Assembly: GCA_949127685.1 (NCBI GenBank)
Contig: CASBPW010000308.1
Location: 1 to 25,412 of the forward strand
Direction: 5' to 3'
Length of the DNA stretch: 25,412 nucleotides
Origin: Candidatus Sivonenia alaskensis PMM_0068
GTDB taxonomy: Bacteria > Cyanobacteriota > Cyanobacteriia > Gloeobacterales > PMM-0068
Shown here: one piece after another, positions 5,789-13,722 of the stretch
How positions within the stretch are numbered: position 1 is the first letter of the stretch
How the letters are laid out: every line of letters begins with the position of its first letter
The notes under the pieces: generated by a model
The model's input: the letters and a program-made list of their open reading frames with translations, nothing else
The model's database searches: none
What the model was told of the DNA's origin: nothing
Translations under genes and position numbers: made by a program

Positions 5789-7507
5789 ATGACCCTCAGA
5801 ATTACTCGCAGCAAGTATGTTTCCTTATATGGACCCACGGTCGGGGACCGAGTCCGTTTGGCAGACACCGAGCTGATTATCGAAGTCGAAAAAGACTATA
5901 CGACCTATGGCGAGGAAGTGAAATTCGGTGGTGGTAAGACTATCCGGGATGGAATGGCCCAGGACCCGACCGCTACCCGCGCAGGCGGAGCCTTAGACCT
6001 AGTGATCACCAACGCCCTCATTCTGGACTGGTGGGGAGTCGTCAAAGCCGATATTGGTATTCGAGACGGCAAAATCAGTGGCATTGGCAAGGCAGGCAAC
6101 CCAAACATTCAAACGGGCGTGACACCCGGTATGGTGATCGGAGCCTGTACGGAAGTAATTGCGGGAGAGAATATGATCATCACCGCAGGAGGCATTGATA
6201 CCCATGTCCACTTTATTTGTCCTCAGCTCTGTGAATATGCCCTAGCCTCCGGCGTCACAACGCTGATGGGTGGCGGAACCGGACCCGCCACCGGAACCAA
6301 TGCCACCACCTGCACTCCAGGGGCTTGGAACTTGGCTCGGATGTATCAGAGTGCCGAAGCTTTTCCGGTTAATCTGGGCTTTTTTGGCAAAGGGAATAGC
6401 AGTTTACCGGGTGCCTTAATCGAACAAGTGGAAGCAGGCGCCTGTGGTTTAAAGCTGCATGAGGATTGGGGGACAACCCCTGCCGCTATTGATACGTGTC
6501 TGAATGTCTGTGATGAATTTGATATCCAGGCCACGATTCACACCGACACCCTCAACGAATCAGGTTTTGTCGAAGACTCAATTGCGGCGATTAATGGCCG
6601 CACGATTCACACCTTTCACACAGAAGGAGCGGGAGGCGGACATGCTCCAGACATCATCAAAATTGCTGGAGAGCCCAATGTTTTGCCCAGCTCGACGAAC
6701 CCGACACGGCCTTTTACCGTTAATACCATCGAAGAACATTTGGATATGCTGATGGTTTGCCATCATCTGAGTCGTTCCGTCCCAGAAGATATTGCCTTTG
6801 CTGAATCTAGAATTCGTCCCCAGACTATTGCGGCAGAAGATATTCTCCATGACTTAGGCGTATTTTCTATGCTTTCTTCTGATTCCCAAGCGATGGGTCG
6901 GATTGGGGAAGTAATTATTCGCACCTGGCAAACCGCTGACAAGATGAAGCGCCAAAGAGGAGCCTTGCCGCAAGATAGTGAGCGAAATGATAACTATCGG
7001 GCAAAACGCTATATCGCTAAGTACACGATTAATCCGGCCCTTACCCACGGTATCAGCCCGATCGTCGGTTCAGTAGAAGTAGGGAAGTGGGCCGACCTCT
7101 GTATCTGGAAACCGCAATTTTTTGGTGTCAAGCCAGAACTCGTGCTCAAGGGTGGAATGATTGCCTATGCTCAAATGGGAGATCCCAATGCTTCGATTCC
7201 CACCCCACAACCTGTATTTCCAAGACCGATGTTTGCCAGCTATGGAAAGGCTTTAACCCAGTCGAGTCTGCTATTTATGTCACAGGTAGCGATCGATGCA
7301 GGCATTCCTGAGCAACTAGGACTGACCAAACCGGTCATCGCCGTATCCGGCTGTCGGTCGATTGGTAAACGAGACCTGAAGCTGAACAGTGAAACCCCAG
7401 CAATCGAAGTCAATCCAGAGACCTATGAAGTAGTCGTTAACGGAGAACTATTGACCTGTGAGCCGGCGACGACTTTACCGATGGCTCAAAGATACTTTCT
7501 ATTTTGA
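5789..7507 (+). CDS. ureC: Urease subunit alpha (catalytic)
   Basis: This 572-residue protein is the catalytic urease subunit, which hydrolyses urea to ammonia and carbamate with a dinickel centre. It is full length and all key residues are visible: the nickel ligands His139 and His141 (THVHF), the carbamylated Lys222 (GLKLHEDWG), His251 (IHTDTLNESGF), His277 (HTFHTEGAGGGHAPD) and Asp365 (SSDSQAMG), plus the mobile-flap Cys324 and acid His325 in MVCHHL. The ATG at 5789 has GGAAGG about 10 bases upstream. ureE follows after 62 bases on the same strand. The small subunits UreA and UreB, which normally co-assemble with it, are not in this window, so the structural genes are split, as they are in several cyanobacteria. 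Confidence 0.98.
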   Translation: MTLRITRSKYVSLYGPTVGDRVRLADTELIIEVEKDYTTYGEEVKFGGGKTIRDGMAQDPTATRAGGALDLVITNALILDWWGVVKADIGIRDGKISGIGKAGNPNIQTGVTPGMVIGACTEVIAGENMIITAGGIDTHVHFICPQLCEYALASGVTTLMGGGTGPATGTNATTCTPGAWNLARMYQSAEAFPVNLGFFGKGNSSLPGALIEQVEAGACGLKLHEDWGTTPAAIDTCLNVCDEFDIQATIHTDTLNESGFVEDSIAAINGRTIHTFHTEGAGGGHAPDIIKIAGEPNVLPSSTNPTRPFTVNTIEEHLDMLMVCHHLSRSVPEDIAFAESRIRPQTIAAEDILHDLGVFSMLSSDSQAMGRIGEVIIRTWQTADKMKRQRGALPQDSERNDNYRAKRYIAKYTINPALTHGISPIVGSVEVGKWADLCIWKPQFFGVKPELVLKGGMIAYAQMGDPNASIPTPQPVFPRPMFASYGKALTQSSLLFMSQVAIDAGIPEQLGLTKPVIAVSGCRSIGKRDLKLNSETPAIEVNPETYEVVVNGELLTCEPATTLPMAQRYFLF

Positions 7508-7569
7508 GCTTAACAACTACATGCTCAAATTAACTATTCCTTAAGACGCTTAGATAAAGCAACAAAATT

Positions 7570-8007
7570 ATGCCCTTCATCATTGAATCTTTGGCATTAG
7601 AGACTAAGCCTCAAGGGCCCGTAGAAGTACTCTCTCTGACCTGGGAGGAACGTTGCAAGCCACGTCAGCGTTTTGTTACAGACAAAGGAACAGAAATCGC
7701 TTGCTCTTTTCCCCGAGGGACTGTATTTAAGGAAGGGGATGTTCTCTACAACAGTCTTGAAAAAACGATTGTCATTCAAGCACAGGAAGAGGCCGTTTTC
7801 GTTATTCATCCTAAAGATACGAACCAACTGTGTATAGTTGTGCACCATCTAGGAAATTGGCATCGTTCTGGTCAGTTGTTACTGAATGATATCTTATTAG
7901 CACAAGCAGATAGTCCACTCGAAGAGTGGCTAAAAAATCGAAATATCCCCTATCAAGTAGAGCAGAAGCCGTACCATCCCAATCTACGCGGCAGCGCTCA
8001 CGAGTAG
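7570..8007 (+). CDS. ureE: Urease accessory protein UreE (nickel metallochaperone)
   Basis: This 145-residue protein matches UreE, the dimeric nickel carrier that delivers metal to the UreG-UreF-UreD-apourease complex. The N-terminal peptide-binding part (about residues 1-70) contains LTWEERCKPRQRF and RGTVFKEGDVL. The metal-binding C-terminal domain contains VVHHLGNWHR, where His93 corresponds to the conserved interfacial nickel-binding His of the family AYHLGNRH motif. The His-rich C-terminal tail of enterobacterial UreE is absent; only scattered His residues remain (HPNLRGSAHE). It lies downstream of ureC and ends at a large inverted repeat shared with convergent ureD. Confidence 0.9.
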   Translation: MPFIIESLALETKPQGPVEVLSLTWEERCKPRQRFVTDKGTEIACSFPRGTVFKEGDVLYNSLEKTIVIQAQEEAVFVIHPKDTNQLCIVVHHLGNWHRSGQLLLNDILLAQADSPLEEWLKNRNIPYQVEQKPYHPNLRGSAHE

Positions 8008-8016
8008 GAAAAGAAA

Positions 8017-8076
8017 ACCTCTCCCCGGCCCCCTCTCCGTAAACAGAGAGGGGTTAGGGGAGAGGTCGTCTTTTTT
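8017..8076. terminator. Nested inverted repeat, probable bidirectional terminator between ureE and ureD
   Basis: The outer arms ACCTCTCCCC/GGGGAGAGGT (8017-8026, 8057-8066) enclose the inner arms CCCCTCTC/GAGAGGGG (8030-8037, 8046-8053). On the plus strand TTTTTT follows at 8071-8076; on the minus strand TTTTCTTTT follows. CCTCTCC-rich palindromes of this type recur in many cyanobacterial genomes, so it may also be a dispersed repeat element. Confidence 0.8.
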
Positions 8077-8768
8077 CAACAAAGCACCCGACAGACCTGA
8101 CCCTGCGGTTTCGATAAACACCAAGAAGTACTCTTCTGGGGAATAGCAAGCGCTAAATGTTCAAAATCCCAGGGGCCAAAATGATACATATTGGTGAATT
8201 CTGTGTGCTCACCACAGAGGACCGGATGCGTTAGAGAGAATTTCTTGGGTTCAAGCTTCCAATGCTCTCGATAAATTAATTCATCTTCCACAAAAATTTC
8301 AATCAGATTAGAAAAGTACTGAAACTGCCATTTTTCTTTCATCGCAATTCGACCTGCAGACCAAATATCTCGATATTGAAGAAGACTCCCTTTAGCCAGC
8401 TCGATATAAACTTTTTGAGTAAAGTGGGCTTCAGCAGCCAAGATAATGGAGTGTGGGAGATAAATTAGTTTTCCTCCTTCGTTTACTTTGATTCTTATAG
8501 TTTGCTGGGACTTTCCTGGATAAATCAAAGTTGATGCTTGGGTACGTAATTCCAGGGTGCTATTCCTGCCTACGTGCACCTCTAAATCATGAATATCTCC
8601 TTCGAGCAGACCAGCTGAGGGAGTGCGAAGATATACCGTTGGATAAGTGTGGCCCTCTAGATAAAGGGGCCGATGGAGTTGGAGGGGAGCCTTACCATAC
8701 TGATGCGTAACGACAGAAATGCCATCACGACAATCAACACTTAACTTGGCGATTCCCAGATTAGGCAT
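8076..8768 (-). CDS. ureD: Urease accessory protein UreD (UreH)
   Basis: This 230-residue protein is the UreD/UreH scaffold that binds apourease and, with UreF and UreG, forms the nickel-insertion complex. Family features include LQLHRPLYLEG, PSAGLLEGD, LRTQASTLIYPG, LIYLPHSIILAAEAHFTQ, and the late segment YRDIWSAGR. The start is placed at the ATG at 8766-8768 because it overlaps the ureG stop (ATGCCTAA), giving translational coupling; the open frame extends upstream into ureG with a Trp-rich sequence unlike the family and was rejected. It is somewhat shorter than the 260-280 residues of many homologues. Its 3' end abuts the nested inverted repeat shared with ureE. Confidence 0.92.
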   Translation of the reverse strand: MPNLGIAKLSVDCRDGISVVTHQYGKAPLQLHRPLYLEGHTYPTVYLRTPSAGLLEGDIHDLEVHVGRNSTLELRTQASTLIYPGKSQQTIRIKVNEGGKLIYLPHSIILAAEAHFTQKVYIELAKGSLLQYRDIWSAGRIAMKEKWQFQYFSNLIEIFVEDELIYREHWKLEPKKFSLTHPVLCGEHTEFTNMYHFGPWDFEHLALAIPQKSTSWCLSKPQGQVCRVLC

Positions 8769-9384
8769 GGGACAAGTCTTCAAAGAGTACCTGTTTACAT
8801 AACCAGTCCACCACCAAATCCAAACCAACGCCATGTCTGAGGTCAGTAAATATAAAGGGTCTATCTTGACGCATCCGCTTTGAATCCCGTTCCATCACTC
8901 CTAAATCAGCCCCCACATAGGGTGCTAGATCAATTTTATTAATCACTAACAAATCAGAACGGGTAATGGCTGGACCGCCTTTACGGGGAATTTTATCTCC
9001 CTGAGCAACATCAATCACATAGATAAAACTATCCACTAATTCGGGACTAAACGTGGCCGCCAGATTATCTCCCCCTGATTCCAGAAACATCAAGTCTGGC
9101 TTGAATTTCTTTTCTAATACTTCTAAGGCATCTAGATTCAAAGAAGCATCCTCCCGAATCGCTGTATGAGGACATCCTCCTGTTTCCACCCCGATAATCC
9201 GCTCCGCAGGCAACACGCCACTGCGAATTAAAAACTCAGCATCTTCTTTGGTGTAAATGTCATTGGTCACCACCGCGATCGAGTAACGAGGAGATAGTTC
9301 TCTACACAAAGCCTCTAAGAGCGCTGTTTTACCGGAGCCCACCGGACCGCCGATACCCACTCTGAGACTGTTTTTGGAATTCAT
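8761..9384 (-). CDS. ureG: Urease accessory GTPase UreG
   Basis: This 207-residue protein is UreG, a SIMIBI-class GTPase that powers nickel insertion into urease. The P-loop GGPVGSGKT is at residues 12-20, the nickel-binding Cys-Pro-His motif at 71-73 (ETGGCPH), the switch region ESGGDNLAATFSPELVD at about 102-118, and the guanine-specificity motif NKID at 149-152. It starts at the ATG at 9382-9384. A nearby upstream ATG is in another frame and closes after three codons. It is the first gene of a ureG-ureD operon that diverges from urtABCDE, sharing an intergenic region with a perfect NtcA box that could serve both directions. Confidence 0.97.
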   Translation of the reverse strand: MNSKNSLRVGIGGPVGSGKTALLEALCRELSPRYSIAVVTNDIYTKEDAEFLIRSGVLPAERIIGVETGGCPHTAIREDASLNLDALEVLEKKFKPDLMFLESGGDNLAATFSPELVDSFIYVIDVAQGDKIPRKGGPAITRSDLLVINKIDLAPYVGADLGVMERDSKRMRQDRPFIFTDLRHGVGLDLVVDWLCKQVLFEDLSHA

Positions 9385-9478
9385 GAGGTCATGGCGAAAG
9401 ATTGGGGCACTTCATTGTAAATGTTCACACGTCCACAAAGGCTGAAAAGCTTACCTGGAGAACTATCAGTTAATTTTC

Positions 9479-9492
9479 GTATACCTTGTTAC
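9479..9492. promoter_or_regulatory. NtcA box between ureG and urtA
   Basis: GTATACCTTGTTAC is a perfect match to GTA-N8-TAC, the binding site of NtcA, the cyanobacterial nitrogen-control activator. On the plus strand a -10-like TATTTC begins after 22 bases (9515), the classic spacing, although its last base deviates from TAN3T. On the minus strand TAAGCT (matching TAN3T) lies 25 bases away, so divergent control of ureG-ureD is possible. NtcA control of urt genes is known in other cyanobacteria; the site here is seen, its activity is inferred. Confidence 0.85.
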
Positions 9493-9627
9493 AAATCATG
9501 CCCTGGGGTTCTGGTATTTCCTTACAACAGTAAGTATTTGCACAGTTGTGGGTCCGTACTGTTCTTCAGACTGACTCATCATAGCAATGTGCAAATCAAC
9601 AGAATCAAGCATAACGAGGAGTAAACG

Positions 9628-10905
9628 TTGGAACGCAGAACATTACTGAAGTATGCTCTTGCAGCAGGTGCCGGAGCTGCCCTAGGACCTCAGATCCTTA
9701 TCCGAGGAAGTCAGCCTGCCTATGCTCAAGGATCTACCATCCGGGTAGGAATTCTCCACTCTTTAAGTGGAACGATGGCGATCAGTGAAGTTTCCCTAAA
9801 AGATGTAGAACTGATGGCCATTGATGAGATCAACAAAGCTGGAGGGGTTCTGGGTAAAAAGATTGAACCTGTCATCGAAGATGGAGCTTCTGACTGGCCA
9901 AACTTTGCAGAAAAGGCTAAGAAATTAATCGAAAAAGATAAAGTAGCAACCGTTTTTGGTGGCTGGACATCAGCCAGTCGCAAAGCCATGCTACCTGTAT
10001 TTGAAAAACTTGACCATCAACTCTGGTATCCCGTTCAGTACGAGGGGCTGGAGTGTTCTAAGAACATCTTCTATACCGGAGCAGCCCCCAACCAACAGAT
10101 TGAACCTGCGGTAACCTGGCTCTTGAAAAATAAGGGCAAGACCATGTATCTGCTTGGTTCCGACTACGTTTTCCCGCGTACGGCGAATGCGATCATCAAA
10201 GCGCAACTAAAGAAAGAAGGCGGCACTTTGGTTGGGGAAGAATACACGCCCTTGGGAGCCACTGAGTACAACACGATCATTGCCAAAATTAAAAAAGCCA
10301 AGCCGGACAGTATTTTCAGCACCCTCAACGGGGACAGCAACGTTGCCTTCTATAAGCAACTGAAAGACGCGGGAATCTCTGCTAAAGATATTCCAGTCAT
10401 GGCCGTAAGCGTGGCTGAAGATGAACTGCGGGGAATTGGTGGGAAAACGGCAGAAGGTCACTATGCAGCCTGGAATTATTTCCAGAGCGTAGATACGCCT
10501 GCCAATAAAGAGTTCGTTAAACGATTCAAAGCCAAATATGGCCAAGACCGGGTAACGGACGATCCCATGGAAGCAGCCTATATCGCAGTTTATCTCTGGA
10601 AAAAAGCCGTAGAAAAAGCGAAGACGGTGGATACCAACAAAGTTCGGGTGGCAGCTTATGGCCTGACCTTGGATGCTCCAGAAGGTCCGGTGAAAGTAGA
10701 CACCAACAACCACATCTTCAAGACCGTCCGTATTGGCGAAATCTTGCCGAATGGTCAGTTCAAGATAGTCTACGCAACGCCTAAGCCTGTGGAACCTGAA
10801 CCCTGGACTCCCTTGATTCAGACTCCTTATAGCACCTGTGATTGGACGAAGGGAGGCAACATCAAGCGTGTTTCTCTGGACAGCAGTCCATTCGCACTGC
10901 GTTAG
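9628..10905 (+). CDS. urtA: Urea ABC transporter, substrate-binding protein
   Basis: This 425-residue protein is the UrtA periplasmic urea-binding component. The N terminus (ERRTLLKYALAAGAGAA) is a twin-arginine-type signal, with probable cleavage near AYAQ at about residue 35, so it may be exported folded through Tat. The mature part shows the Peripla_BP/Leu-Ile-Val receptor fold: IRVGILHSLSGTMAISE, DEINKAGGVLGKKIEPV, VFGGWTSASRKAMLPVFE and LWYPVQYEGLECSKNIFYTGAAPNQQ, all typical of UrtA. The start is a TTG at 9628, chosen because GAGGAG lies about 7 bases upstream and the RR motif follows at once. A hairpin separates it from urtB. The NtcA box upstream suggests induction under nitrogen limitation. 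Confidence 0.97.
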   Translation: MERRTLLKYALAAGAGAALGPQILIRGSQPAYAQGSTIRVGILHSLSGTMAISEVSLKDVELMAIDEINKAGGVLGKKIEPVIEDGASDWPNFAEKAKKLIEKDKVATVFGGWTSASRKAMLPVFEKLDHQLWYPVQYEGLECSKNIFYTGAAPNQQIEPAVTWLLKNKGKTMYLLGSDYVFPRTANAIIKAQLKKEGGTLVGEEYTPLGATEYNTIIAKIKKAKPDSIFSTLNGDSNVAFYKQLKDAGISAKDIPVMAVSVAEDELRGIGGKTAEGHYAAWNYFQSVDTPANKEFVKRFKAKYGQDRVTDDPMEAAYIAVYLWKKAVEKAKTVDTNKVRVAAYGLTLDAPEGPVKVDTNNHIFKTVRIGEILPNGQFKIVYATPKPVEPEPWTPLIQTPYSTCDWTKGGNIKRVSLDSSPFALR

Positions 10906-10913
10906 GACCACTC

Positions 10914-10942
10914 AGCCGCAGTCTCTTTTCGGGGCTGCGGTT
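10914..10942 (+). promoter_or_regulatory. Hairpin between urtA and urtB
   Basis: The arms AGCCGCAG/CTGCGGTT (10914-10921, 10935-10942, one G-T pair) have a 13-nt loop, and there is no long T-run after them. Hairpins placed directly after binding-protein genes often stabilise or partly terminate that message, giving more binding protein than permease. That role is inferred here. Confidence 0.55.
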
Positions 10943-10960
10943 ACCTCTGGATGACCCACC

Positions 10961-11866
10961 ATGACAGATCTCATCACCCAAATATTCAACGGCCTCAGTA
11001 CAGGTTCGATCCTGCTCTTAGCGGCGTTAGGTCTAGCGATCACCTTTGGTCTCATGGGCGTGATCAATATGGCCCACGGGGAGCTCCTGATGGTCGGAGC
11101 CTACACTACTTTTGTTTGCCAGAATCTTTTTGGCACTTATTTACCGGCCTATCAAGATTGGTCCTTTATTTTCGCACTCCCCCTCGCTTTCTTGGCAGCG
11201 GGCCTCGTCGGACTGTTTTTAGAAACTACGGTGATCCGGTTTCTCTATGGTCGGCCCCTGGAGACTTTGTTGGCAACCTGGGGCGTGAGCCTGATTCTGC
11301 AACAGGCCTTCCGCAATATCTTTGGAGCGAACAATGTAGATGTCCAGAGCCCCGCTTGGCTGGAAGGGGGACTGCGCATTGGCGAAGATTTACAGTTTCC
11401 TTACCGCCGTCTATTCATCATTCTTTTGGCGGCCCTTTGCGTCGCGGGGACCTACTGGTTTTTAAACTATTCCTCCTGGGGCTTAAGAATTCGGGCGGTC
11501 ACCCAAAATCGGGAAATGAGTGCCTGCCTGGGCGTTGCCACCCGTAAGGTGGATGCCTATACTTTTGCCTTCGGTTCTGGCTTGGCCGGAATTGCTGGTT
11601 GTGCGATTAGCCTTTTAGGTTCCGTGGGGCCCTCTTCTGGCTTGAACTACATCGTCGATGCTTTCATGGTCGTGATTACGGGCGGAGTAGGCAAAATCTT
11701 TGGAGCGGTGGCGGGCGGGTTTGCGATTGGTCAAATCAAGACAAGCCTAGAAGTCCTTACCAGCTCCAGCCTGTCTACAGCCTTGGTTTTTTCTCTGGTC
11801 ATTCTGTTCTTACAATTCCGGCCTTCCGGACTCTTTCCCCAAAAAGGAAGAGGAGTGGATTCATAG
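10961..11866 (+). CDS. urtB: Urea ABC transporter, permease UrtB
   Basis: This 301-residue integral membrane protein is the LivH-type permease of the urea transporter. About eight hydrophobic segments are visible, with the family motif GLMGVINMAHGELLMVGAY near residues 31-49, then GRPLETLLATWGVSLILQQAFRNIFGANN and a late VITGGVGKIFGAVAGG block. The ATG at 10961 is taken as the start; a nearby ATG at 10951 is in another frame. Its stop directly abuts the urtC ATG. It pairs with UrtC to form the channel in the cytoplasmic membrane. Confidence 0.96.
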   Translation: MTDLITQIFNGLSTGSILLLAALGLAITFGLMGVINMAHGELLMVGAYTTFVCQNLFGTYLPAYQDWSFIFALPLAFLAAGLVGLFLETTVIRFLYGRPLETLLATWGVSLILQQAFRNIFGANNVDVQSPAWLEGGLRIGEDLQFPYRRLFIILLAALCVAGTYWFLNYSSWGLRIRAVTQNREMSACLGVATRKVDAYTFAFGSGLAGIAGCAISLLGSVGPSSGLNYIVDAFMVVITGGVGKIFGAVAGGFAIGQIKTSLEVLTSSSLSTALVFSLVILFLQFRPSGLFPQKGRGVDS

Positions 11867-12967
11867 ATGAACAACACCTCTACACGCTCTAAAGAATGGA
11901 TTGTTTTTGGTGTTTTAGGGGCACTGCTGCTCGTGGCTGCGCCTCTCTTGCTCTCGGGTTTTCAACTCAACCTGTTGGGTAAGTTTCTGGCTTTTGCGAT
12001 CCTTGCCTTAGGGATGGACCTGATCTGGGGCTACACCGGAATGCTGAGCCTAGGACATGGAGTGTTCTTTGGTCTCGGAGCCTACGCCATGGCCATGCAT
12101 CTAAAGTTGGCGGTGGGCAATGCAGGCAATTTCGGTACCGATTTGCCGGACTTTATGTTTTGGAATGGCATCACCGAATTACCTTGGTTCTGGCAACCCT
12201 TTCACAATTTTGGGTTTACCGCACTCATGGTTTTTGTGATTCCTGGTCTACTTGCCTTTCTCTTAGGGCTATTGACCTTTAGAAACCGAATTAAAGGAGT
12301 CTATTTTGCGCTGTTGACCCAGGCCTTAGCCATCGTCTTCGTCACCCTATTTATTGGGCAGCAAGGATACACCGGAGGCACCAATGGCATCACTGATTTT
12401 CGGACTATTCTCGGCTTTGATCTGAATTCGGAAGCTACCCAAAAAGGACTGTATGTAGCGACTGCCCTCTGTCTTGGAGCCAGTTACCTACTCTGCCGTT
12501 GGATCACCAAGAGTGGATTTGGCAAAGTGCTGGCAGCGATTCGGGATGATGAAGTGAGGGTCCGCTTTGCCGGCTATGACCCTTCGGCGTTTAAAGTGCT
12601 TGTGTTCACCCTTTCAGGCTGCTTAGCTGGATTGGCGGGGGCCTTATTCGTTCCCCAAGTAGGCATTGTTTCACCCTCGATGATGGGTATTGTCCCTTCC
12701 ATTGAGATGGTAATTTGGGTAGCAGTTGGAGGCCGCGGAACTCTAGTAGGAGCTGTCCTCGGCGCTGTATTGGTCAATGGCGCAAAGAGCTTTTTGAGTG
12801 AATCCTTTCCCGACTTTTGGCTCTATCTGCAAGGAGCTTTGTTCTTAGGGGTCGTTCTCTTTTTGCCCAATGGAATTGTGGGTTTGTTCCAACAAGTTTT
12901 GAACAAGAAGACGGAATTAGAGCCATCGGAAGTACCGATGGTTAGCGAAGAGGGGATTGCCAAATGA
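11867..12967 (+). CDS. urtC: Urea ABC transporter, permease UrtC
   Basis: This 366-residue protein is the LivM-type permease. It has about ten hydrophobic segments, and the characteristic DLIWGYTGMLSLGHGVFFGLGAYAMAM near residues 50-76, FRNRIKGVYFALLTQAL, the cytoplasmic EAA-like loop IRDDEVRVRFAGYDPSAFK, and GGRGTLVGAVLGAVLVN. It starts at the codon following the urtB stop and ends overlapping urtD (ATGA), consistent with one polycistronic message. The Gln/Lys/Glu-rich cytoplasmic tail is not conserved. Confidence 0.96.
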   Translation: MNNTSTRSKEWIVFGVLGALLLVAAPLLLSGFQLNLLGKFLAFAILALGMDLIWGYTGMLSLGHGVFFGLGAYAMAMHLKLAVGNAGNFGTDLPDFMFWNGITELPWFWQPFHNFGFTALMVFVIPGLLAFLLGLLTFRNRIKGVYFALLTQALAIVFVTLFIGQQGYTGGTNGITDFRTILGFDLNSEATQKGLYVATALCLGASYLLCRWITKSGFGKVLAAIRDDEVRVRFAGYDPSAFKVLVFTLSGCLAGLAGALFVPQVGIVSPSMMGIVPSIEMVIWVAVGGRGTLVGAVLGAVLVNGAKSFLSESFPDFWLYLQGALFLGVVLFLPNGIVGLFQQVLNKKTELEPSEVPMVSEEGIAK

Positions 12968-13722
12968 CAACGCTTCTAGAAATTCAAGAGGTTACCGTAG
13001 ATTTTGATGGGTTTAAAGCCCTAAACAACCTCAATTTTTCCATGAAAACCGGAGAACTGAGGGTTGTTATTGGCCCCAACGGAGCCGGAAAGACTACCTT
13101 CTTGGATGTGATTACAGGGAGAGTGCAACCAAGCACCGGCAGGGTGAACTTCAAGGGGAAAAACCTTGCGAAAAAGTCCTCCGAGCATCAGATCGTAAAT
13201 TTGGGGATTGGGCGTAAGTTTCAGACTCCACGGGTATTTACCAACCTCACCGTCACCGAAAATTTAGCGCTTTCCCTCAAACGGGCCAAAGGTGTTTTCA
13301 AAGTCCTCTTCAACCCCCTATCCAAAGAGAACCTCACCCGCATCGAAAACATCCTGGAACGGGTAGGCTTGGCTAGTAAGGCCCTGTTTCCGGCTGGTTT
13401 ACTATCCCACGGAGAAAAGCAATCCTTGGAAATTGGCATGTTGATTGCCCAAGACCCGGATCTCTTGCTGCTCGATGAACCTGTAGCCGGGTTGACAGAC
13501 CGGGAAACGGAAAGAACCGCTGCCCTGCTCAAAGACTTAAATCAGGACCATTCGATCATCGTTATCGAGCATGACATGGCTTTTGTGCGCGAAATCGCTT
13601 CTACGGTTTCGGTCCTACATCAGGGTTCTTTGCTCTGCGAAGGCTCTGTCCAAGAGGTACAGAACGACCCCAAAGTCATTGAAGTATACCTGGGCTATCC
13701 AGAGGGAGCTATCCATGCTTGA
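12964..13722 (+). CDS. urtD: Urea ABC transporter, ATP-binding protein UrtD
   Basis: This 252-residue ATPase is of the LivG type. Walker A GPNGAGKTT is at residues 37-45, the Q-loop is in GIGRKFQTPRVF, the signature is the family-typical variant LSHGEKQSLEIG, Walker B is DLLLLDEPVAGLT, and the switch His lies in VIEHDMAFV. The start ATG overlaps the urtC stop by four bases, and its 3' end overlaps urtE by eight. With UrtE it energises urea import. Confidence 0.97.
   Translation: MTTLLEIQEVTVDFDGFKALNNLNFSMKTGELRVVIGPNGAGKTTFLDVITGRVQPSTGRVNFKGKNLAKKSSEHQIVNLGIGRKFQTPRVFTNLTVTENLALSLKRAKGVFKVLFNPLSKENLTRIENILERVGLASKALFPAGLLSHGEKQSLEIGMLIAQDPDLLLLDEPVAGLTDRETERTAALLKDLNQDHSIIVIEHDMAFVREIASTVSVLHQGSLLCEGSVQEVQNDPKVIEVYLGYPEGAIHA

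Noticed and set aside
9380..9480. Short minus-strand frame ending just inside ureG, considered as the 3' end of ureF
   Set aside because: Only about 34 codons are open before a stop near 9494, and they do not resemble the UreF C terminus; the interval is better explained as promoter DNA with the NtcA box.
10207..10911. 234-residue minus-strand open frame opposite urtA
   Set aside because: urtA is unmistakable on the plus strand; the antisense product is Phe/Arg-rich without motifs.
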